Origin: Zancudomyces culisetae
Lineage: Eukaryota; Kickxellomycota; Harpellomycetes; Harpellales; Legeriomycetaceae
Length of the DNA stretch: 64,000 bases
Reading direction: 5' to 3'
NCBI GenBank assembly: GCA_001969505.1
Contig: LSSK01000073.1
Location: 1-64,000 of the forward strand
The position numbers and the translations under genes are program-made. Positions 56,797 through 64,000 of this stretch are shown here, piece by piece (position 1 is the first letter of the stretch; every line of letters starts with the position of its first letter). Under the pieces are notes generated by a model. That model was not told the origin of the DNA, did not search any database, and saw only the letters and a list, made by a program, of their open reading frames with translations.

Positions 56797-58959
56797 ATGG
56801 CTAAAGGAAAAGTTAGAAAGGGCGTGATTGAAACGAGATCAACCGAGGTAAAGAGCGAGATTGAGGCCCAAGAAATCTATGCTTTTGACAACAAGCTGAG
56901 AGGACGAGGACAATATGAAGGCGCGGCTGAGTACTTGGCTGTAGTTAAGAGAGGTGCAGACCGGGATATAGTTAAAATCCATAGAGTGACAACCGGTGAG
57001 ATGATCAAAGAGTGGCAGTTTGAGAGAAGTAAAAAAAACGGAGTAAACTGCGTTAGATGGGGAGAGGTGGAAAATACCGAAAATGAAAACAAAGCTGGAA
57101 ATAGAAAGAAGAGGAGAAGAGGAGAGACAGAGAACGGGGATGGAGCTGATGAGTCTGAAAAAAAAATAGAGCTGAGATTGAGAGATATCGGGGGAGTAAG
57201 CAAGGTATTAGCTGTAGGAAAAAGAAATGGCGACATTGAGATCTATTCGGTACAGCATGGTAACATAGTAGGGATTTTAAAAGGGGGCCACAGCGAGGAA
57301 GTTAAGGACGTCGAGTTTGTAAAAACAGGTCTTGGAGAATATAGGTTGTATAGCGTAGATAGAAAGGGACTGATTTTAGAATGGGATGTAGTTGAAGAGA
57401 AGGTTGTAGCCGAGATAAAGACAGGTGTGAAGAACGTGGAAAAATTATCTGTTAGCTTGGACCATGATAAGATCGTACTAGGAGGGGAGAAGCTGACTGT
57501 AATTGACATTCCATCACAGACACGAGTTGGTGATAGCGTAAGCTGTGGGCAGGAGAAGATCAAGGAAATGAGCTTTTTTGCAGGCAAAGGTTTAGTTACC
57601 TTGGCGGAAAAGGACAATTCAATAAATCTATGGGAAGTGGGAATGAGCATAGCGGATGACCAGGAGGTTAGGCACAAAAAGGTTCATGTGTTTGAAGAGC
57701 GTATCAAAAATGTGGCAGTTGGAGGGAACTCAAAGACAAGTTTGATAGCGGTACTCCTAGAAAATGGACAAGTGAAATACTGGAAACAAGGCGATGAAGA
57801 TGAAGCCACAGATAAAGAAGTCGGTCAAGAGGAAATGAAAAGTATACACTTGGTGGATAATCAAGGAAACAGTGGAAACATTAAATTTGTAGAAATTATT
57901 TCAGGAGATCAAGTAAAAATAGGAAAACAAGTTGGAAAGGATAAGGTAGAGTTTGAGCTGGTCAAAGCATTCAGCGATGAGGGATCAACAACAATAGTAA
58001 AAGATAACAGTAAAGGGAAAGCACAAGGTAATAACAGCATAGCCTTAACCAGCAAATACAGCGAAAAGAAGGCAGATGTTTACTCCAGTTTGGATAACTC
58101 GACAAGTTTGGAAAATAGGTTGAAGTCGCTACAGCTACAATCAACGCAACTTAATGGGAAGCAGCAGACGGCAATCCAAAAGCTGAACAAAAACAAGGAA
58201 GCCCAAAGACATAATGCCGGTAGTTTACTGAGAGTCTTGGTCCAGTCCATCTCGACTAATGATAAGGAGCTGTTGGAAACTGTATTGAAATATTCATACA
58301 ACCCCCAGCTAGTCAACCAAACAGTGTATATGCTTCCATCTCAAGAGTTTGTAGTTCCATTTTTGAATTTGCTGGTAGAAAGATACCAACGTAACCCCAA
58401 CAGATCAGCTGTGTTGGTTCCATGGATCAAGTCTGTGTTGGTTCTGCACGCGAGCTATTTAGCCACGCTCCCATACCTTGTGGATTTGTTTTCTAGTTTA
58501 TACTTTTTGATCTCTAGTAGAGTTACAAACCAGCAACAGAGCCTGATTAAGCTGAACTCTAGATTGGAATTTTTCAGATTCCAAAGTCAAGCCAAAAAGG
58601 GCTTTTCTATGTTTGCAGAGTCGGGCGATAAAAAGTCGAAAAAATCTAGCAGATCTGATGAATTTAAGGTTATTAGCGAGAACGGAGTTGATCAAGGTTT
58701 GAGCGCTGTCTCTGGCTCTGAGTCCGAGGCCGATTCCGACTTTGGCTCCGGATCCGAACGTGGTTCTGATTCTGAATACGACTCTAACTCTGACTCTGCT
58801 TCTGATAGCAACGCCTCTCAGTCCGAAAATAGCGAATCAGATAGCGAGAATGAGAACTCTGATAGCAGTGATGATGGCGACGAACCCCACGGAAACACTA
58901 TGGACGTCGATTCAGATCTCGAAAGCCAGGAAGATGAAGACGAGGATGAAGAGCTATAG
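56797..58959 (+). CDS. UTP5: U3 snoRNP / t-UTP component Utp5 (WDR43-like)
   Basis: A nucleolar WD-repeat protein of the t-UTP subcomplex, which supports pre-rRNA transcription and early small-subunit processing. It is 720 residues and intronless. The N-terminal half (about 25-400) reads as a divergent WD40 propeller, with pieces such as GDIEIYSVQHGNIVGILKGG, GLILEWDVVEE and NSINLWEVGMS. The C-terminal Utp12-type helical domain (about 440-600) includes GSLLRVLVQSISTNDKELLE, TVLKYSYNPQ and VPWIKSVLVLHASYLATLP, which fits Utp5/WDR43. After a basic patch (KKSKKSSR) the last 80 residues are almost all Ser, Asp and Glu, as in many nucleolar proteins. Its stop lies 113 bp from that of the convergent FIGNL1 gene. 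Utp4 and Utp17 also have WD repeats, but the Utp12 domain layout favours Utp5. Confidence 0.84.
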   Translation: MAKGKVRKGVIETRSTEVKSEIEAQEIYAFDNKLRGRGQYEGAAEYLAVVKRGADRDIVKIHRVTTGEMIKEWQFERSKKNGVNCVRWGEVENTENENKAGNRKKRRRGETENGDGADESEKKIELRLRDIGGVSKVLAVGKRNGDIEIYSVQHGNIVGILKGGHSEEVKDVEFVKTGLGEYRLYSVDRKGLILEWDVVEEKVVAEIKTGVKNVEKLSVSLDHDKIVLGGEKLTVIDIPSQTRVGDSVSCGQEKIKEMSFFAGKGLVTLAEKDNSINLWEVGMSIADDQEVRHKKVHVFEERIKNVAVGGNSKTSLIAVLLENGQVKYWKQGDEDEATDKEVGQEEMKSIHLVDNQGNSGNIKFVEIISGDQVKIGKQVGKDKVEFELVKAFSDEGSTTIVKDNSKGKAQGNNSIALTSKYSEKKADVYSSLDNSTSLENRLKSLQLQSTQLNGKQQTAIQKLNKNKEAQRHNAGSLLRVLVQSISTNDKELLETVLKYSYNPQLVNQTVYMLPSQEFVVPFLNLLVERYQRNPNRSAVLVPWIKSVLVLHASYLATLPYLVDLFSSLYFLISSRVTNQQQSLIKLNSRLEFFRFQSQAKKGFSMFAESGDKKSKKSSRSDEFKVISENGVDQGLSAVSGSESEADSDFGSGSERGSDSEYDSNSDSASDSNASQSENSESDSENENSDSSDDGDEPHGNTMDVDSDLESQEDEDEDEEL

Positions 58960-59072
58960 TCTTCTAACACATTGTTCCGCTTTTTAATATTTTATTGTTA
59001 TTACTAGCATTATATTGGTACAGAATAAACAGCCAAATTTAAACACTAAAGAATAAAAAAAAGTTATATGTA

Positions 59073-60974
59073 CTAAACGGCAGATTTACTCCCAAATATT
59101 TCATCCCAATCTTCATAAACTTTCAGATCCTTCTGGTTTACGCTTGGCCTAATCTGTTTCATTGCTGCTAAAAAGTGTTCAAATCTGATCGGCTCGACAC
59201 TATCCGCATTGATGCTTTCAAGCCCGCCTCTGCCATTTTCTGTCAGCATGTCTGACATTGAAAACAAATTTCTAACAGGACCCAATGCTGCTTCTCGGCA
59301 TAGTCCGTCGATATCCGACCCAGAATATCCCTCTGTTAGTTTCCCCAGCTCCTCAATTTGCTCCTTGTCCAATTGGTGGTTTTCCTTTGCCATTAGGTTG
59401 CTGATTAATGCAATTCGCCCGCTCAATTCGGGCAGTGGAACATACAGCCTTTTTCGAAACCTACGCCTTGCTGCTTCGTCGATTTCATATGGCCTATTCG
59501 TTGCTCCAATGATCAGCACCCGCTCTCCCTTACTGTCTTCTCCACTCCCTACCCCATCAAACTGCACCAAGAACTCTGTCTTGATTCTTCTGCTCGCCTC
59601 ATTCTCGCTTTCACTCCGCTGTGTTAGCAAACTGTCAATTTCATCAATAAATATTACGCTGGGTTGGTGTACTCTCGCTACAGCAAACATTGCGCGTACC
59701 ATCTTTTCCCCCTCTCCCACCCACTTACTTGTTAAACTACTGCAACTTATGCTGAAGAATGTAGCTTTACTCTGCGTGGCTATACATCGCCCTATCAGTG
59801 TTTTTCCTGTCCCCGGTGGTCCAAATAGTAGAAGCCCCTTCGGCGGCCCTCGCAGTCCAGAAAATATATCCGGGCGTGCCATTGGCCACACAACCATTTC
59901 CATTACTGTCCGCTTGGCATGTTCCAATCCTGCTATGTCCTCCCATTTGACTTCTTTTACATTTCCCCTAATCTCGTTTTCAATCATTTCAATCATTTTT
60001 TTGTCAACATTTTTGTACCTTTCATCCATTTCCACCTCTGGCTCTTTGTCTGCTTTCCCCTCTTTCCCTTCATTTCTAGACTCTTTCTTTTGAGGTTTTT
60101 TAGTATCGCTGATATATACCCCGACTTCTGCTTTCATTTCTTCAAATTCATCTGCCCCCGTGTTCCTCCTTATCAGTGGTGGATTAAATCTTCTCATGCC
60201 CAAACTTCTCTTGTTATTACCCATTGCTTCGTTGCTTTGCCTTTGTCTTTTGTTCTCTTGTTCGATTCTGTATTGTTGCCGGGCACTTATAAACTCGCTG
60301 CCTCTTGCACATTCTTCATCCTTCTCCTGCTCCCCACCTACTTTTACATCCTCTCTTACTTTTTTGCTAATTTCTCTGTTTATCGTACCTTCCTCTGAAA
60401 TTGCTCTCTTTGGCATCGCAACATTACTGTTTCTAATGACTTTTCTTTGATCAAACATTGCCACATTGCCGCCATTACCGCTATTGTCATGCATTTGTCC
60501 ATTACTATCCCGTCTCTCTACGATTGTTTCTCGTACCTGTTTAATTTCTATATCGCTCATGTTTTGTTTTAACTCGCCCTGAATATCGTATACTCTATTG
60601 ATTTCCTTTTCAATTTCCTCAAACATAATCTCATTAAAGACATTCAACCCCATACATTTCTCATTTCCGCCTTTTGTTTCGTCCTCTACCCTGAATTTCT
60701 GAAGATCCCGTACAATTTCTCGCTGATCAATTCCCAACACCTGTTCCTCTCTCCTCCACAGATACTTTTCTGCCTCCAACAATACGTCATGTCTGCTACT
60801 CTGATCATCGGCGTTCAGATTATCCAACATCAATAATAAGTTTGCCATTCCTTTGCTCCTACACTCTCTGCTCACCTCAGCACTTTCTATCTCTTTGAGC
60901 TGGATTTCGTTTTTTTGAAATTCGTGCCATTTCCTTCGTTCTATTACTTTTACTTTGCTGTCATTGATCTTCAT
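59073..60974 (-). CDS. FIGNL1: Fidgetin-like 1 AAA ATPase
   Basis: A meiotic-clade AAA ATPase; in animals and plants FIGNL1 works with RAD51 and limits strand invasion. It is 633 residues with no intron. The C-terminal half holds the ATPase: [31 protein letters not shown] (Walker A), [20 protein letters not shown] (pore loop), [14 protein letters not shown] (Walker B), [17 protein letters not shown] (arginine finger), and the terminal [12 protein letters not shown] typical of fidgetin-like proteins. LRGPPKG and [13 protein letters not shown] match FIGNL1 more closely than spastin or katanin. In the N-terminal region, [17 protein letters not shown] matches the RAD51-binding FxxA-type box of FIGNL1. 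The region before it is charged and poorly conserved. Budding yeast lacks a close FIGNL1 orthologue, so presence here fits an early-diverging fungus. Confidence 0.93.
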   Translation of the reverse strand: MKINDSKVKVIERRKWHEFQKNEIQLKEIESAEVSRECRSKGMANLLLMLDNLNADDQSSRHDVLLEAEKYLWRREEQVLGIDQREIVRDLQKFRVEDETKGGNEKCMGLNVFNEIMFEEIEKEINRVYDIQGELKQNMSDIEIKQVRETIVERRDSNGQMHDNSGNGGNVAMFDQRKVIRNSNVAMPKRAISEEGTINREISKKVREDVKVGGEQEKDEECARGSEFISARQQYRIEQENKRQRQSNEAMGNNKRSLGMRRFNPPLIRRNTGADEFEEMKAEVGVYISDTKKPQKKESRNEGKEGKADKEPEVEMDERYKNVDKKMIEMIENEIRGNVKEVKWEDIAGLEHAKRTVMEMVVWPMARPDIFSGLRGPPKGLLLFGPPGTGKTLIGRCIATQSKATFFSISCSSLTSKWVGEGEKMVRAMFAVARVHQPSVIFIDEIDSLLTQRSESENEASRRIKTEFLVQFDGVGSGEDSKGERVLIIGATNRPYEIDEAARRRFRKRLYVPLPELSGRIALISNLMAKENHQLDKEQIEELGKLTEGYSGSDIDGLCREAALGPVRNLFSMSDMLTENGRGGLESINADSVEPIRFEHFLAAMKQIRPSVNQKDLKVYEDWDEIFGSKSAV

Positions 60975-62891
60975 TTTGTCGAGATAGCTACTTTAGTTGA
61001 GAATAAGCTACTTTGCGCTTTTTAATGCCTTTTATTAATGCCACAAGTTTTTACACAAATCTTTGACACATCCATAAATTTTGCTAGACTATTGGCTAGC
61101 GGGGGAAGAAGAGAAGTTAATTCGCTCAAAAACAAAAGACAGATCCTATTCACTTTTTATTTTCTTCTAGCTTTACACTTTAAAAGACCTTTACTACAAA
61201 ACCACACAACACTTGGTATGTTCTTACTGCGAATTAATGTGTAATACTTGTAAAAATATCCTTCAAGAATAAGTAGAGCGACATGATATTTTCATTTGGT
61301 TTGATGGTGTATCATTCGCTTCAGATCGATGTTTTAACATTACCATAATGATGCACCACATGGCGTTATTTAATTTCACTTAACATACTACATAAGTCAG
61401 ACTACCTCCAAAATAAACATAAGCTAGGTAGATTCATCCATTATCAAAAACAAGTCTTCGATAAATATAGTGTTGGTAATGTGCTATTGCTAGCATTTTT
61501 TCATCAATACTGAGTCATGCTGCGATTGGGTTTTATTTAATGATAACCATAACCATAACCATAACCATAACTATTCATCATATATCATGTACTATAGTTA
61601 TCCAAATAGACTAAATATTGCTATAGTAGCAACTGCAGCTTACGCGAGTTGTATTAGCTTATTTTTAGGTGTGCCAATTCAGGAGGCAGCAATATTGGTA
61701 TTAATATTACAATCACATTCGACTCTCAAGCTTTGTGTTCATACATTTCGGATACATTTACCACATTTTATCTCTCCTAAATATATTTGACTGGAAGTGT
61801 ACGTATAGTGGCTGTTTCGCAATTAACAAACTTTTTACTCTGTAGCACTATTAGTAAAAAATCCAATAGCATTTAGCAACTATTACTCAGTGATTTTTTT
61901 TTACTGGCAACTGAAAAATTTTGAGGTTACTGATAAGTGTAACTATCTCGGATGTAACCCTATCAGAACAATTGTATGTTAAAGCGAGATTACCAAATTG
62001 TTCAAGAAACATTTATTATCTACTATTTCTTTTTTTGACCATGTTGTCTGACCTAAAGGATTCGACGAAGCCATTATTTTATTTTTTCGTATCTAATACA
62101 ATGTTATGATTTTGAGTTTTAGCCAATAAACATGCTTCAAAAATGCTTAATTGGAGTATCTGTGCCATTCTATGGAAATTGCTGCGGGTGTTTGAGCATT
62201 GTTTTTTTTTTTTAGGGACATTATATAAAAAGGAGAACATCTAAAAACCGTTTAAAGTCTTCCATGATTAACTATGAGGTTTATTTGAGTGATTTCGTTT
62301 TTTTAACTGCCTCTTTTCCTAAAAACTTTACTTTTGTTAGTGAGCAATCTTGTGTAAAATACCATACCATTTGGGGATTCTATACGCAAACTATTGGTTT
62401 ACCTGAAAAAAATCCAGGCATTTTTTCAATATTGTCTCAATTGTTGCTTTGTAGGAGGAGCTTATTAAAAATATGAACTTCAACTAATTACAAATGATTT
62501 TCTGGTACTCATGCGAATTTGATAATTAGCTAAATTGATTGTTGTAGGTCAGAGCATCTGGCCTCTCAGTTAAAATCCCTGATTATATAGCAAGTACACA
62601 TTTTTTGCAACCTGCCACTATCTAGTGTGATTATATATATTAGAACCTTCAGAACTCGATAGCTAAAAAAGCAAGGATAATATATATTTATGATATCTCC
62701 TCCCCCTCTATTACGTTTTACGTTACTTTAGTTTATAATACCCAGACCCACAAAAAACGGACCTTTAGTGTAAAGGAATATACGATCAGTTCACGAACAA
62801 ATATTAACACATACACGAATTAATACTTAGCCTGTATAAACAAAGCAAAACACAGTAACGCTAAGAATAAAAGATATAAATATAACGAAAT
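60975..62891. other. Intergenic, no gene recognised; hexamer repeat
   Basis: About 1.9 kb between divergent FIGNL1 and the terminal 7TM gene. It contains an AACCAT tandem repeat (61543-61571) and scattered short open frames (61038-61244, 61587-61790, 62264-62476) without motifs or splice support. Confidence 0.5.
61543..61571. repeat. AACCAT hexamer tandem repeat
   Basis: Nearly five perfect copies of a six-base unit (ATAACC register) in intergenic DNA. It differs from canonical TTAGGG-type telomere repeats and is short, so it is best read as a microsatellite. Confidence 0.85.
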
Positions 62892-63929
62892 ATGGACACT
62901 ACAAGCTGGATTTTGCTTGAGTGCACGTTGGTTGTAGCAAGCGCGATAATAATAGTTGCCTGTCTTTGTGCACATACATCGGGATCAAATACAGAGGAAA
63001 AATCCAACCTTCTCCGAAAGATTCTTGCACTTGGTGTATTTCTGCTACTTTCAGAGACATGTACAATATATTCAGATACCTTTACTGAACTTTTTATTGA
63101 TACGAAATATTTCCCATGGTATTGCAAAGCCAATGTATGGATATATTACTCCAGTAAAATATTCTATAATTTGTTATTGACCTCAATAATATGTGAGAAT
63201 AAGTCACACTCCAAGAACACATTCTTTTATGAAGTATTGTGCATATTCGATATCGGAATAGTCGAAATACTATGTATCTCGTTGTTTGTTACCTCTCCAG
63301 TACTAATGTCACTGATTGGGCATAATTCAAGCAAGGGTATATTCATAGATTTTTACAGTGAGCTCATAAAAAACATCACAGAGGTTGCCATGGTCGATTT
63401 GTGGTCCATAATCACAGCAGTAGTCGGGCTGTGCGTTCTTGTTTCGGTGCTGGTTCCAAATAGAAGAAAGGCAGGCTTTGGATTATTGGAGAATGATCTC
63501 TACTTGAAGGACAAAGTTATCTTGGGAGAACCCCATCCACATGAAAAATGTGAAAACATAAATAAACACTTGTCTTCACTACCACTAGTCTGCGGATCGC
63601 AAGAAATGACAGAAAGGAATGAAAAGCACCAGCTAGATATAGACATAGACTTATGTAAAGACCAGGATCTCGTAATTGCTGAAAAAAGTGACTTTGTCAC
63701 ACACAGCTACAGTTATTTACTGGCGCTAGTTGTCCCATGGGTATTCGTGTTGTTTGCTACTGTTTCTATACCAGTGGTACTTCGCTTAGCAATGTTGTTG
63801 AGTAATCCTACTCCAATCATTGCCTCAGTGTTGAACTTTATCAACATAGCTATATATATAAAAAGCTTGCTTTGTGCAAATGCGCTATTTTTTATGCCAT
63901 CAACAATGCTGGATAACGAACAAGAGTAG
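62892..63929 (+). CDS. Unrecognised seven-transmembrane protein, possible orphan GPCR
   Basis: A 345-residue single-exon protein I cannot place in a named family. Hydrophobic segments fall at about residues 6-28, 44-64, 81-101, 115-140, 168-188, 275-302 and 308-334, seven in all. The N terminus is very short and the protein ends about ten residues after the last span. Between spans five and six lies a hydrophilic loop of some 85 residues (rich in Lys, Glu and His) with the layout of a GPCR third intracellular loop. No signal peptide, DRY or NPxxY-like motif is clear. A receptor role is speculation based on topology; a transporter or enzyme subunit is possible. The start ATG at 62892 is the first in frame before the first hydrophobic span. 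Confidence 0.55.
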   Translation: MDTTSWILLECTLVVASAIIIVACLCAHTSGSNTEEKSNLLRKILALGVFLLLSETCTIYSDTFTELFIDTKYFPWYCKANVWIYYSSKIFYNLLLTSIICENKSHSKNTFFYEVLCIFDIGIVEILCISLFVTSPVLMSLIGHNSSKGIFIDFYSELIKNITEVAMVDLWSIITAVVGLCVLVSVLVPNRRKAGFGLLENDLYLKDKVILGEPHPHEKCENINKHLSSLPLVCGSQEMTERNEKHQLDIDIDLCKDQDLVIAEKSDFVTHSYSYLLALVVPWVFVLFATVSIPVVLRLAMLLSNPTPIIASVLNFINIAIYIKSLLCANALFFMPSTMLDNEQE

Positions 63930-64000
63930 ATACTAGAGCAGAGTTCTACCCATCCGCTGCTCGGCAAGGGATGAAACACCACTGCGTGTGTACTTATTGC

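Noticed and set aside
59209-60093. Plus-strand open frame of 294 codons
   Set aside because: Antisense to the conserved AAA ATPase domain of FIGNL1, with no independent motif.
62521-62590. tRNA-like stretch
   Set aside because: The segment superficially resembles a tRNA 3' half but lacks a matching acceptor stem, D arm and T-loop consensus.
1-64000. Search for a CRISPR array, transposase, LTR or rRNA
   Set aside because: No regularly spaced direct repeats, DDE or reverse-transcriptase motifs, long terminal repeats or rRNA-like sequence were noticed. The organism is eukaryotic.

Overview
The window looks like nuclear DNA of a fungus. Genes sit on both strands. About half carry short spliceosomal introns (roughly 60-300 nt, mostly GTAAGT-like donors and TAG acceptors). 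Intergenic DNA is AT-rich with long A/T homopolymers. Fungal markers are a CPSase-ATCase fusion with a degenerate dihydroorotase segment, an Hst3/Hst4-like sirtuin, a fungal UNC93-like carrier, Ubp2 and Utp5. It also has a cytoplasmic dynein heavy chain, a FIGNL1-type AAA ATPase and a Fused/STK36-like kinase, which budding yeast lacks or has lost in that form. My inference, not a proof, is an early-diverging (zoosporic or zygomycete-grade) fungus.

Layout, left to right: the N-terminal ~2876 codons of dynein heavy chain (minus, running off the left edge); a seven-TM protein fused to an RGS domain (minus); a three-RRM TIA1/Pub1-like protein in 5 exons (minus); a Ubp2-like deubiquitinase in 6 exons (plus); a Fused-like kinase in 8 exons including 7-nt and 17-nt microexons (plus); cytochrome c in 3 exons (plus); DNA ligase I in 8 exons (plus), interrupted by a 505-N scaffold gap whose two flanks are the same 140 bp; a sphingoid-base kinase in 5 exons (minus); a small four-exon gene resembling a fungal complex I accessory subunit (plus), convergent with an Hst3/4-like sirtuin (minus); an Snf4/AMPK-gamma subunit in 6 exons (plus); the intronless 7.5-kb URA2-type gene (plus); an UNC93-like carrier (minus); a 5.3-kb stretch with no recognisable gene; Utp5/WDR43 (plus) convergent with FIGNL1 (minus); and a second, unrecognised seven-TM protein (plus).

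The gene set is mostly housekeeping: pyrimidine synthesis, DNA ligation and repair, respiration, ribosome biogenesis, energy sensing, sphingolipid signalling and retrograde transport. The two seven-TM proteins, one with an intracellular RGS module, suggest G-protein signalling, but no G-alpha gene is present here. I saw no mobile element, CRISPR array, rRNA or convincing tRNA. I found no wholly novel multi-gene system. The points most worth a second look are the 7TM-RGS protein with a split RGS domain, the microexon-bearing Fused-like kinase, the recurring A(n)T(n) blocks upstream of several housekeeping genes, a 15-bp inverted repeat upstream of URA2, and the artefactual gap in the ligase gene.
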